Below the pieces are notes generated by a model that saw only the letters and a list, made by a program, of their open reading frames with translations, made no database searches and was not told where the DNA came from. From NCBI GenBank assembly GCA_015039465.1, contig MU130375.1, positions 105,267 to 120,968 on the forward strand: a stretch of DNA of 15,702 nt, in the 5' to 3' direction. Source of the DNA: Phlegmacium glaucopus. Taxonomy: Eukaryota > Basidiomycota > Agaricomycetes > Agaricales > Cortinariaceae. Numbering within the stretch: the stretch's first letter is position 1; each line of letters starts with the position of its first letter. Made by a program: the position numbers and the translations under genes. Positions 8,030 to 15,702 of this stretch are shown piece by piece.

Positions 8030-9652
8030 TTATGATTGAAGGTCACGGTGCTCTACAGGCTTATGTACAAATGGCAATAAGTGATAAGGTAGTCTAGGAG
8101 GGAATGGATAGAGAACTCTTTTGCTAGGGAACGCGCCTCTAGATGGGCCATCAGCGAGGTTGTCGAGAGTTGGAATCCATTTGGATGAAATCCATATATT
8201 GTGGGCTTGGATGAGTTTAACGATTTCGCGTAGAATAGCGTTCTGCTGAGTTCCACGAGACCGTCCGGCTTTCATGGCACCAACAACACCCTGATTATCG
8301 GAGTGTATGATGATGTGGCAGTTCGAAAAACCTCCCGAAACAAGCGTAAGGACTGCAAGTTCAACCGCTACCATCTCGGCCCAGCCAATATCCCGACCGT
8401 CAGACTTCCAGCCCGGTTTGAACTGCCAAGCGAGCCATCTACCGTCGAGGACCAAACCTATACCCCAGCTGGTTGACGCATCTATGAACAACATATTGGA
8501 CGTTGGTTCCGGGGGGCGTATGATCGTCATGCCGACAAAATCATGCTGGAGACGCTGTTGCCACCATGATATGTCATCGTAAGTGGATAAAGAGACTCTA
8601 TGCTTGACTGCAGACGATGCCCCGTCCTTGAAACCACCTCTAAACTTATACAGGGTGACCAATCGAGAGCGGCCCTCAGGCACAACCAGGCAAACATGGT
8701 TGAGGGTACCGATTAATTTCTCAGCATCCTTGGAGTTGTGCTGAGATCCCAGGAACCATTGCGAAAGTCGTTCCAAATATCTAGTCTTCTTCGTGGTAGG
8801 GAGTTGCACTGTCTTAGTAATGAGATCCCACTGGAATCCAATGTACGTGAATGTAGATGAAAAATCAACGAACTTCGCGGGAGCCCAAGGCCATCCCAGA
8901 GATTCGGCAACGTCCCAGATGAGTTTAGAGGAATATGCGAAGTCGTATGATCCGTCAGGCCGCCGAAAAGATGGGTAGCGCAGGAAAATAAAATCGTCCA
9001 CCCATTTAATGACCGCGTCGACTCCATACTTTAATAAAATCTCAACTAAGGCATCTGCTATCCTTCCGAATATACCTGGGGATGGGGAGGCGCCGAAATT
9101 CAATACGGGGTCGAGATGGATTAGTCCTTTCATTGAAATGGCCAGGAATCTGCGTGCCGATGGATGGACAGGGATGTTTCGGAATGCAGAATCTACATCA
9201 AACACGGCGGCCTGGGAACCCTCAGGGGCATCGGCTACTAATAGGTAGCATTCGGAAAAGGAACCCCAAAGACATTGGAATTTCTTAGAGTCTATGATGG
9301 TATTAATGGAGGTTTCAGTGGGGTCGATAATGATTTTATGCGAAATATCACGAGGCAAGGTATTGAGATCAATGCAATGTTTATTCTGGGGATATGAATG
9401 ATTAACGATCACGCGGCGTTTGCCACAAGGTTGAGTAACGACGGCAAGAGGGGCAGTACGGAAATGTCCAATCAAAGCGAAAAGTTCATGTGGATCATAC
9501 CCATGCGAGAGTCTTCCAAGTGCGATTTCTTCAGCATATTTCGAAATAACGAATTCCTCATCTTCTGTGGAGGAATAGTGGTTGCGAGCGATGGACGTGC
9601 AAGAGAGTGAAAAGTGTTCCAATCCGCAGTAGAAACCCTCCCGGAGGCCCAC
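8030..9652 (-). CDS. Reverse transcriptase / RNase H of DIRS-like retroelement
   Basis: The 540-residue frame has no internal break. Its first possible start here is a GTG at 9652, and the reading frame stays open through to the 25-A run at 9685 (residues GILDTYHDIPV precede it), so the natural N-terminus is probably lost. RT motifs: PCGKRRVIVNHSYPQN (fingers), catalytic Asp152 in AAVFDVDSAFRN, FGASPSPGIFGRIAD, and Asp219-Asp220 in VIKWVDDFIFLR, the YxDD equivalent. The RNase H domain has Asp391 in LFIDASTSWG, Glu426 in GWAEMVAVELA, Asp452 in IIIHSDNQG and Asp501 in NLADGPSRG. Both catalytic triads or tetrads are therefore complete. The protein would copy the element RNA to cDNA and remove the template. 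No protease, integrase or methyltransferase is fused. The close packing with the downstream recombinase identifies the element as DIRS-like rather than Gypsy or Copia. Upstream gag is not recognised. Confidence 0.9.
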   Translation of the reverse strand: MGLREGFYCGLEHFSLSCTSIARNHYSSTEDEEFVISKYAEEIALGRLSHGYDPHELFALIGHFRTAPLAVVTQPCGKRRVIVNHSYPQNKHCIDLNTLPRDISHKIIIDPTETSINTIIDSKKFQCLWGSFSECYLLVADAPEGSQAAVFDVDSAFRNIPVHPSARRFLAISMKGLIHLDPVLNFGASPSPGIFGRIADALVEILLKYGVDAVIKWVDDFIFLRYPSFRRPDGSYDFAYSSKLIWDVAESLGWPWAPAKFVDFSSTFTYIGFQWDLITKTVQLPTTKKTRYLERLSQWFLGSQHNSKDAEKLIGTLNHVCLVVPEGRSRLVTLYKFRGGFKDGASSAVKHRVSLSTYDDISWWQQRLQHDFVGMTIIRPPEPTSNMLFIDASTSWGIGLVLDGRWLAWQFKPGWKSDGRDIGWAEMVAVELAVLTLVSGGFSNCHIIIHSDNQGVVGAMKAGRSRGTQQNAILREIVKLIQAHNIWISSKWIPTLDNLADGPSRGAFPSKRVLYPFPPRLPYHLLPFVHKPVEHRDLQS

Positions 9653-9684
9653 TGGGATGTCATGATACGTGTCGAGGATGCCGG

Positions 9685-9709
9685 AAAAAAAAAAAAAAAA
9701 AAAAAAAAA
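9685..9709. repeat. A25 homopolymer at the 5' edge of the retroelement
   Basis: An uninterrupted run of 25 A on the plus strand sits exactly where RT homology ends. On the element's own strand this is poly-T just upstream of the RT. It may mark a retroposition or insertion junction, or simple homopolymer expansion. Confidence 0.95.
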
Positions 9710-9923
9710 GCGAGAGAAAAGAAGAGAAGGCAGTGTACATAGTCCAATAGCAAAAATATATCAACTCCATAGGCGTGTGGTCATGTCAAAAATGTGAAAG
9801 GTGCTGAGTCAACACTTGAAAGGCGCAGCCTTGTTCCCGAGAAAACACTACTTGCCCATGATCCCATGTCGCGCAGCCTTGATAACACTTGACACACTGC
9901 GAGAATAATCCTCTGCTGCTGAT
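9710..9923. other. Short unassigned stretch with a repeated 11-mer
   Basis: GCGCAGCCTTG occurs twice, near 9822 and 9874, each close to AACACTTGA. No gene is recognised. Confidence 0.4.
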
Positions 9924-10361
9924 TCATCTGCAATTCCTGCTTAGTCGTGATCCTCCTGGACTTCCTAAATTGTCATAAAGAGGGTGGGAAGGCTTCAGGT
10001 ACCGCGTGAATGATGGTTTTGGCAGTGAATGATAAGATAAGAGGTAGATGAGTGAGGATAGGGGACTGAGTGCGATCCAGGAGCGAGGTATGGCAAGATA
10101 GATAGCTGAGGAGAAGACTTGTGGGTCCATAGCCACAACAACAATGACAAAGCCTTTGACATAATGGGAGATGTAGCTGATGTGTCCATAAACAGGCCGT
10201 TCTTGAAATGATGGGCCATAGATGCGATCAAACGCGAGCCGATGACCGATGCGAATAGTAGATTGATCGCTTTGTTGTATCACTAGCCAAGGGACAAACG
10301 GATGGTAGATGTTAAGGAGCATGTCGATAGTGTAAATGATAGACAACATAGTGGAGGACAT
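9924..10361 (-). CDS. Unrecognised 145-codon open frame
   Basis: The frame runs from ATG at 10361 to a stop at 9924. I do not recognise a family. The product would be rich in Ile, Ser, Tyr and Pro with alternating hydrophobic stretches (for example YHPFVPWLVIQQ near residue 20 and FVIVVVAMD near residue 70). There is no clear signal peptide, metal-binding or catalytic motif. There are no obvious introns or partners; the nearest neighbours are the truncated retroelement and unassigned DNA. A frame this long is mildly unusual by chance in sequence of this composition, so it may be a relic of a coding sequence, but it could also be fortuitous. Confidence 0.25.
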   Translation of the reverse strand: MSSTMLSIIYTIDMLLNIYHPFVPWLVIQQSDQSTIRIGHRLAFDRIYGPSFQERPVYGHISYISHYVKGFVIVVVAMDPQVFSSAIYLAIPRSWIALSPLSSLIYLLSYHSLPKPSFTRYLKPSHPLYDNLGSPGGSRLSRNCR

Positions 10362-11124
10362 TGGGGATATGATGAGCGATGAGGATGTTATCGTTGAACG
10401 AATGGTTTTGTTGACCAGGAACGCGATTCAGGGCCGCTTCCAAAATAGGTAAGCAAATTCAAAGTCCGCTTATTTTCATGATGGCGACTTTTAAGCTTTC
10501 TTCTCACGCTACCAATCAGTATTGGTGCGTGACACCGGACCAGACAGAATGGAACTGGAACAAGTAATGGAAAGGACTTTGGCCTCAGCGTATGTGCTGT
10601 GCCACCCAGCTCCTACAATGTCCTGATTTCAGAACCGGAAGAGAACGGAAAGATGGAAGACCTCAGTGACTTAGAGGATGAACAAGAGGAGGAAACTAAG
10701 ATGACATTTGAACTGAGGAAAAACATACAAGTTTCGAGTACTTAAATATAAAATGAATAGCAACCGAACTATAGAATATAAATATAAGTGCTGCGTTCTG
10801 CTCCCGGAAAAGGTCCTGCATTCTTGGGTGAATAATCCATCGCGGGTATGCTGACTGATGGTGGGAAATATGATGACAAAGAATAGTGGTAGTGGCGAAG
10901 AAGTGGTAATGAGTTTGGAGTGACGTTGGAAGAGCTGGAATGATATGGAAGAGTCTTGGAGTTGGACGTAGGAGGAGTAGAACCGGAGACAAGGGAAAGT
11001 ACTGGAACGGAGTACGGACTACCGGAAACAACTCCGACAGAGCTGGACCAGAGTAACATATAACAGAATGTAACACTATAACTCACTATGACAAAGAATC
11101 TGAGTTTGCTGATGAAGTGGGTGA
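10362..11124. other. Unassigned DNA with a possible acidic-tail coding relic
   Basis: No gene is firmly supported. On the plus strand around 10632-10744 one frame reads EPEENGKMEDLSDLEDEQ and continues acidic before a stop, resembling the charged tail of a protein, but nothing upstream extends it. Minus-strand open frames at 10696-11086 overlap each other in different frames and look fortuitous. Confidence 0.35.
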
Positions 11125-11132
11125 CTAGCAGG

Positions 11133-11799
11133 TAGTGCTGTTCCGGCCTGGCTTGGCCACAAAGCCCCGGCTTTGGCTTGGCCTGAGGTAGCCTTGGCTT
11201 TCCTAATCCTCAGGCCAAGCCAAAGCCGTGGTTGCCTGGCCCTGGCTTGGCCTGGCTCAGGCCACAGCTTTTGCCTATTTTTATTTTTATTTTTATTTTT
11301 ATTTTTATTTTTATTTTTATTTTTATTTTTATTTTTATTTTTATTTTTATTTTTATTTTTATTTTTATTTTTATTTTTATTTTTATTTTTATTTTTATTT
11401 CTACTAATTACCTGCTAACATAAGGAGAATAAGGTTTCAAGCTATACTATAGTGATGGTCATGAGAAAAGGCATCAGTGCATGCTTTACCGCTCAGCTGG
11501 ATGCCGTTGCCTGTCCATTAATAGATATTACTAATAATTTACTATATATCATTGATATATCATCAACTTTCACATTTAAATACAATGTTCATCTGTTTAT
11601 ATGCTACTACTAACTATATAACACATTATACAGCTGGAAAAATAAATAAAAAGCCTAAAAAAGCCTACTGAAAAGCCGTGGCCTGATGGCTTGGCTTTGG
11701 CTTTTCAAATCCCAGGCCAGGCCAAAAGCCATCACAGGCTGTTACTTTGGCCTGGCTGGGCCTGGCTCACAGCCTGAAGCCGGGCCAAGCACAGCACTA
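11133..11799. mobile_element. hAT-type MITE 1 (667 bp)
   Basis: The element begins TAGTGCTGT and ends with the complement ACAGCACTA. It is flanked by a perfect 8-bp target duplication CTAGCAGG at 11125-11132 and 11800-11807. Eight-bp duplications and TAGNGNTG-type ends are hallmarks of the hAT superfamily. Subterminal regions on both sides are dense in GGCCTGGC, AGGCCAAGCC and CTTTGGCTT motifs in both orientations, likely transposase-binding or hairpin-forming repeats. The core carries an (ATTTTT)n microsatellite. There is no transposase, so it is non-autonomous. Confidence 0.9.
11276..11400. repeat. (ATTTTT)n microsatellite, about 21 units
   Basis: This is an essentially perfect hexamer array of 125 bp inside MITE 1. 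The long F/L/I-only open frames over it are artefacts of the repeat. It is expected to be length-variable between strains. Confidence 0.97.
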
Positions 11800-11807
11800 C
11801 TAGCAGG

Positions 11808-12213
11808 TGAATACAGCATATTCTAATATTAATATAATTGCCAAATTGTGGAGGTCTGGAACTAGCCAAATTTGACTGAGCAAGAGAGAGATCCAGTTGT
11901 ATTCATTTATAGCTTTCAATTAAGCCCAAAATCTCCATCACAAATACAATACTTATCTTACAATATCTACCTAGAAAGTCACAAGCAGTCACACATTGTC
12001 ACACATCATACTGATGGATGTTTACCTAAGCTCCAAACTTATAATAATTAGGTTTTATTTTTTCATAGCTTTCAAATAAGCTCAAAATCTCTATTGTGGG
12101 TGCAATACTTGTCTTGCAATATGGAATTGTGTTCAACTACCTAGAAAGTCATGACCAGTCACACATGTGGTGAAAATGGTGTTGAAGTATTTCACAGCTA
12201 GAACTAGAAAAGA
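11808..12213. repeat. Degenerate 156-bp tandem duplication in AT-rich DNA
   Basis: Segments starting at about 11911 and 12067 share AGCTTTCAA(T/A)TAAGC(C/T)C, CAAAATCTC, ACAATACTTATCTTACAATA or close variants, CTACCTAGAAAGTCA and CAGTCACACAT in the same order. No coding signal is seen. It fills the gap between MITE 1 and MITE 2. Confidence 0.8.
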
Positions 12214-12221
12214 ATGTATAT

Positions 12222-13211
12222 TAGGGCTGTGCACCACCACCATAATTATGGTCTACAGTGACCATATTTGGCAGCCGTAACCATACCATGAGGCCTCTAA
12301 GAGGTTTGTGTTACGGTACAGCTACAGTACAGTTTCTTGACATTACAGCCATAAATATACAGCTGTTGTTGGCCATACCACCATCAACCACAGGAAAGGC
12401 TTAACATGTACTTTATGGTGACCTTAAAAGGTAGATTAGATTGTTTTTTTGAGCTACGAAATACTTTCCTAAATAATTTGTAAATTACAAGTCCTATTTA
12501 TAGGACTCATTCTTTTATGGAGCAGTCTCCACCAGGATTTTGTTGACGCTTAATGCGCCGGCAAACGCCGTGTTCTATTTTAGTAGTGCCGCGGTCATAG
12601 GCATTTCTTCCCCTTCCTTCCCTCATCTTCCTCGTAACTTCAACAACCATTGACGCTACCACCACCGGTCCACCGCTGCCTGACCTGGTCAAAAAAGTTA
12701 CAATTTATCAAGAATATGATAGGAACCCTTAGTGTGGGTCCTCATTTTCGTCAAAATGAGCTTATTGTTTACCCACGGTGCTCACTCTCATGCTACCGTT
12801 GTTACATTCCGCAATCTCATTGAACCGAGCATGGCGAGGGACTCGTAAATGCCATGCAACGCAATGGCACTCAGGCTATGTTATTGTGTAAGGTTTTTCA
12901 TTTCTAATTTTTTTTGCAAGCAATTATTCTGCCAAGTAAATTTATTATCAAACTTAAGCCTGTCTGGAAGTGAAATATGGTACAAAACTACATAGGTGAG
13001 CAGTTCTATTACTTCAACAACAGTTCTACTACTTATTAAATTACCTATGCAAGAAATTTCCCTTTATATCCAAGTTGGCCATATATGAGCTGTACTACTG
13101 TACCATCAAGAGGTTCACAAACCTCTCTACAGTATGGCTTCGGCACTACCATAACCATAATGTAGCCATAACCTTACAGCCGCTGCCGAATTGGTGTGGT
13201 GCACACCCCTA
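12222..13211. mobile_element. hAT-type MITE 2 (990 bp)
   Basis: The ends are TAGGGCTGTGCACCAC and the complement of TAGGGGTGTGCACCAC, one mismatch in 16. A perfect 8-bp duplication ATGTATAT lies at 12214-12221 and 13212-13219. Subterminal similarity goes further inward: GCAGCCGTAACCATA and CTCTAAGAGGTTTGTG on the left mirror inverted, degraded versions on the right. The centre (about 12510-12720) is richer in G+C than the rest. There is no transposase frame, so it is non-autonomous. The ATGTATAT site fits the nTnnnnAn preference of Ac-type hATs. Confidence 0.9.
12490..12507. repeat. Perfect short hairpin inside MITE 2
   Basis: AGTCCTA - TTTA - TAGGACT forms a 7-bp stem with a 4-base loop. 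Its function is unknown. It lies at the edge of the G+C-richer core. Confidence 0.7.
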
Positions 13212-13253
13212 ATGTATATTGTCTCAACTTCAATTTGAAGTTGAGGTTGGTAT

Positions 13254-13926
13254 TAGTGATGGGCAGGGGTTTGGGAAACCCCTGGGGTACAAGGGTAAGG
13301 GTAAGGAGGGTCAGGGTCAGGGTACAGATTTTTTGACCCTTGAAAAACCCTTACCCTTCTGGAGGGGTCAGGGTATTTTTGGGAATTTTTATTTCTCTGA
13401 TATCAAAGTGATCTAACTGTTGTGTATCTATAAAATTGACTTTAAATCAGAGAAAAAGCAATCTAAGAGGTACGCTCACTGCTTAAATCACAACTTTAAT
13501 CAGTATTGAACATTTTAATTTATTGATTATCAGAGTGATCTAACTGTTGTGTATCTATAAAATTGACTTTAAATCAGAGAAAAAGCAATCTAAAGAGGCC
13601 TCACTGCTTTCACAACAATCAGTAGCTTAAAATACTAGTCAAACCCTCTCTATTTCATTTAAAATCTATTGCTAAACACCTTTAACACCCTGAACATGTT
13701 TTAAATAATAGCTACTTTGAAGGCTCCTTTGGATTACAAAGCTTGAGGAAGGATTTGGACCAAACCCTTGCACTAAACCCTGCTGGGGTTTCTTACCCTC
13801 CAACCCCTCAGAAACCCTTACCCTTACCCTCCAAAACCCTTACCCTCAGCCAAGGGTAAGGGTTTTTGGAGGGTAAGGGTAAGGGTCAGCCTAATTCCAC
13901 CCCGGGGTTACCCTTGACCATCACTA
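13254..13926. mobile_element. hAT-type MITE 3 (673 bp) with GGGTAA-rich ends
   Basis: The ends are TAGTGATGGGCAGGGGT and the complement of TAGTGATGGTCAAGGGT, with a perfect 8-bp duplication GTTGGTAT at 13246-13253 and 13927-13934. Subterminal blocks contain repeated AAGGGTAAGGGT and CCCTTACCC in both orientations, on both sides. The core contains a 127-bp-offset direct repeat. No transposase is encoded. GTTGGTAT also fits the nTnnnnAn site preference. Confidence 0.92.
13405..13620. repeat. Internal direct duplication in MITE 3
   Basis: GTGATCTAACTGTTGTGTAT and the following bases, to about 59 bp without mismatch, occur from about 13408 and again from about 13535, an offset of 127 bp. Similarity fades after GCAATCTAA(A)GAGG and CTCACTGCTT. 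High identity suggests the duplication is recent relative to other decay here. Confidence 0.9.
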
Positions 13927-13934
13927 GTTGGTAT

Positions 13935-14660
13935 AAAACAAATACCTAGAAAAGAATGTATATTCAAATGATATTAGTGAATATTTTTTGTATGGTAATT
14001 AATATTCTACTCACTGTCTCAACTTCAATTCAAAGTTGAGACTGCTAAATAAAAACATGAAGCAAATAACTGAGTACGATTATGATAAAGATAAAGAAAA
14101 GCTTAACGAATGAACAAGATCTACTTGCCATATCTCAACAAATGGGTGGCTCATTAGAGACTAGGCCCAAACCACTAGGAATGCTGGTTAGGACTAGAGA
14201 AAATTTGTCATAATAGATCTAGGAATTCTATGGATACCATCATTTTACAGCTTTTCCACCTGAGCTATTAGTAGCATGCTATTTTGCTGATGTGGTCTCA
14301 TACAATTTCGTTTGTTGACGCCTCCACTACAAGTCTACAAGCTCTGCTACAGCAATTTCGAGAGAATTATTTGAAAATTGTGATATCAGTTGCCGATTGC
14401 TGTGAGCAACACTGTCAAATACGTACGATCTGGAACTTCAGGAGCCGGAGAAAAGAAAAGTATCATCAGTGTATTATGTAAAGTGCATTGCGACACGCAC
14501 GGTGAGGGCTGCTACTGACCCATCTGCAAGCCCTATCTCGTCTAAACCGTATATGGACCGAATTTCAGGGTCCTTTTTTTCGAGACCTAATATTCAAGGG
14601 TGTCCCAAGCTTGCCTAAGCTTGCGTGAAGCTGTTTCTCAAACTTCACCACCAATAATTG
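13935..14660. other. AT-rich DNA with a palindrome; no recognised gene
   Basis: A palindromic GTCTCAACTT...AAGTTGAGAC sits at about 14015-14041, related to a second one at 13221-13244 between MITEs 2 and 3. The 65-codon plus frame at 14284-14481 is unrecognised and not supported. The right part may be the former 5' flank of the Nop53 relic. Confidence 0.45.
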
Positions 14661-15640
14661 ATGGCATCTGCATTAAGCAAAAAAATTTATTCGTTCAGCC
14701 CCCGGCGCCCCATCTCAACATAATCAATCAAGTAGAAAATGCAAGCAAGCATGGCGCAAAAATGTCGAGAGAGGCGATGTTGAGCAAGGTTTAAGACAGG
14801 GGGGAAGAGTTACTGGGTCTACTTATCTCTAGTCCGCAAGTCGATGCCCAGATATTCTGCTGCCCAATTGACTCCAACCAAAATACTTGCGCAACGGCCT
14901 CGGTGCCTGCTGTTTTTTCACGAACAACCAGTACTACGATTACGGGCAAGCGAAAGTCGGTAATAACCCGAGAAGAATAAGACAAGTTGATGCGTATCGC
15001 CAGACGACCCCGTAAAGGTCCTTTCAACAGTATCATGGATCCATCAGAATACGCTGCTGGTAGTGGGACTGTGGCTTTGAGTGCAGCTGTTATGAAGAGT
15101 GGAACATATGATCCCTGGGTCCCTCAACTTGTTGAAGAAGTCAAGGATGGTTTGGAGTCGGTGCAGTAAAAGAAATTCAAGGTGTGTATTTTTTCCCCCT
15201 TAGTTCGAATATCGTGGGCCTGATTGCTCGACTTGTTTCTGTCTTTTCCAGCCACCTGTTTTAACTAAATAACGAGACCTGATGTCCCGGAGATTGTCGA
15301 ACATCAAGGTACCTCATCCCCCTGTCGATGCCCATCAAGAACTCTTATCGGGAGCGACTGCGAATGAGGAGAAACGTCTTATAGATGCTGAGAGACTGGC
15401 GGCGGTGAAAGCAAAAATGGATAATACCATACAAGAATCTGACGGGCTAGATAGCTCAGCTGCAGGGATGACGGTAACGAGTCAAGTTGACGACGAAGAC
15501 TCAGGTGGAGGCGGAAAGGGATGGCCAAAGGCCTTCTTTGCCAACAAAACTTCCAGAACGAAAAACCAAAGCCCAAAAAAATAAAGCAACTCGAGTCCTA
15601 GCTGAAGCTACCCAATATGATGGAACTTGCAGAGTTGGAT
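14661..15640 (+). pseudogene. Nop53-like ribosome biogenesis factor, degenerate copy
   Basis: Nop53 (GLTSCR2 family) is a nucleolar 60S assembly factor that recruits the exosome and Mtr4. Recognisable blocks occur in order but in changing frames. APSQHNQSSRKCKQAWRKNV plus DVEQGL starts at 14707, QLTPTKILAQRPR at 14865, VPAVFSRTT at 14903. RIARRPRKGPFNSIMDPSEY then SGTYDPWVPQL starts near 14993, VPHPPVDAHQELL near 15309, and ERKTKAQKNKA near 15555. A likely ATG is at 14661 (MASALSKK). A 70-bp intron with GT..AG ends is kept at 15182-15251. In-frame stops are at 14978, 15167 and 15270, and frameshifts separate the first three blocks and the last one. The GTSYN-like residues usual before PPVDAHQELL are missing. 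The retained intron argues for segmental duplication rather than retroposition. Homology becomes unclear after about 15640; the conserved C-terminal half is not recognisable inside the window. Confidence 0.85.
15182..15251 (+). other. Retained intron in the Nop53-like relic
   Basis: The 70-bp intron opens with AAG|GTGTGT and closes with TTTTCCAG|CC. A CTGATTGC sequence lies about 35 bp before the acceptor, a plausible branch region. Joining the flanks keeps the frame (KKFK then PPVLTK) up to a stop at 15270. Confidence 0.75.
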
Positions 15641-15702
15641 GTGAAATGGGCAGATGAGACCATAGCGAAAAATCAAGCTGATCGTATCAAGTTGGAGGTA
15701 GA

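Larger units (their letters stand above)
6753..9684 (-). mobile_element. DIRS-like (tyrosine-recombinase) retroelement, 5'-truncated
   Basis: Two same-strand frames lie in the DIRS order, RT/RNase H then tyrosine recombinase, 62 bp apart. DIRS elements integrate by a tyrosine recombinase and so make no target duplication and carry no DDE integrase; none is seen. No gag frame and no methyltransferase domain are visible. On the 5' side the RT homology stops at a run of 25 A (plus strand). Neither split direct repeats nor inverted terminal repeats were found by eye, so the outer limits are the coding limits only. The block is richer in G+C than the AT-rich flanks on the left. Confidence 0.85.

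Noticed and set aside
10696..11086. Two overlapping minus-strand frames of 126 and 105 codons
   Set aside because: They overlap in different phases, no family is recognised and there is no initiation or intron context, so chance frames are the likelier reading.
11173..11423. FLFLFL / FIFIFI frames
   Set aside because: They are direct translations of the (ATTTTT)n array.
13280..13900. Interstitial telomere-like tracts
   Set aside because: The unit is GGGTAA (TTACCC), not the fungal telomere TTAGGG/CCCTAA; it belongs to the subterminal repeats of MITE 3.
14190..14290. tRNA-like A-box (TAGCTCAGGTGG, minus strand, 14256-14267)
   Set aside because: A D-arm-like fold is possible, but there is no B-box at the right distance and the anticodon and acceptor stems do not pair. 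At most it is a decayed tRNA-derived SINE.
1..15702. CRISPR array, bacterial operon or prophage
   Set aside because: There are no regularly spaced unique spacers. Introns, MITEs and eukaryotic gene families show a eukaryotic (fungal) genome.

Overview
The window looks like a gene-poor, transposon-rich piece of a filamentous fungal genome, most likely a basidiomycete (Agaricomycetes). The pointers are kinesin-light-chain-type TPR units of exactly 42 codons, a DIRS-type tyrosine-recombinase retroelement, several hAT-type MITEs, calpain-like and Nop53-like gene relics, and a short intron (about 70 bp) with canonical GT..AG ends. The taxon is an inference from family knowledge, not from a marker gene. 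I see no intact host gene: every host-derived locus carries frameshifts, stops or truncations.

Layout. 1-1077: a TPR array. Its first 663 bases are the plain string reversal (reversed, not reverse-complemented) of the TPR coding sequence that continues normally from 664 to 1077. Reversing 1-663 in place restores one seamless, in-frame array. No DNA rearrangement can do this, so a data-handling or assembly error is the leading explanation. 1078-2994: AT-rich non-coding DNA with a 22-bp duplication, an ATGCATGC-rich minisatellite and a 70-bp-class duplication. 2995-6268 (minus): two tandem degenerate copies of the 3' half of a calpain-family (C2) protease gene, with different lesions.

6753-9684 (minus): a DIRS-like retroelement with an apparently intact reverse transcriptase/RNase H frame followed by a tyrosine recombinase. 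It is cut at its 5' side by a run of 25 A (plus strand), and no gag or termini are recognised. 9710-11132: unrecognised sequence with one 145-codon open frame. 11133-13926: three different non-autonomous hAT elements, each with matching terminal inverted repeats and a perfect 8-bp target-site duplication; two sit 42 bp apart. 13935-14660: no recognised gene. 14661-15702 (plus): a Nop53-like (60S ribosome assembly factor) pseudogene that keeps an intron and has several stops and frameshifts; it runs toward the window edge.

Taken together, this is a repeat graveyard rather than an operon or a coordinated system. The retroelement proteins would act together (RT/RNase H makes cDNA, the recombinase integrates it). 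The MITEs would depend on a hAT transposase encoded elsewhere. The outstanding anomaly is the mirror-reversed TPR block; I find no convincing new biological system.
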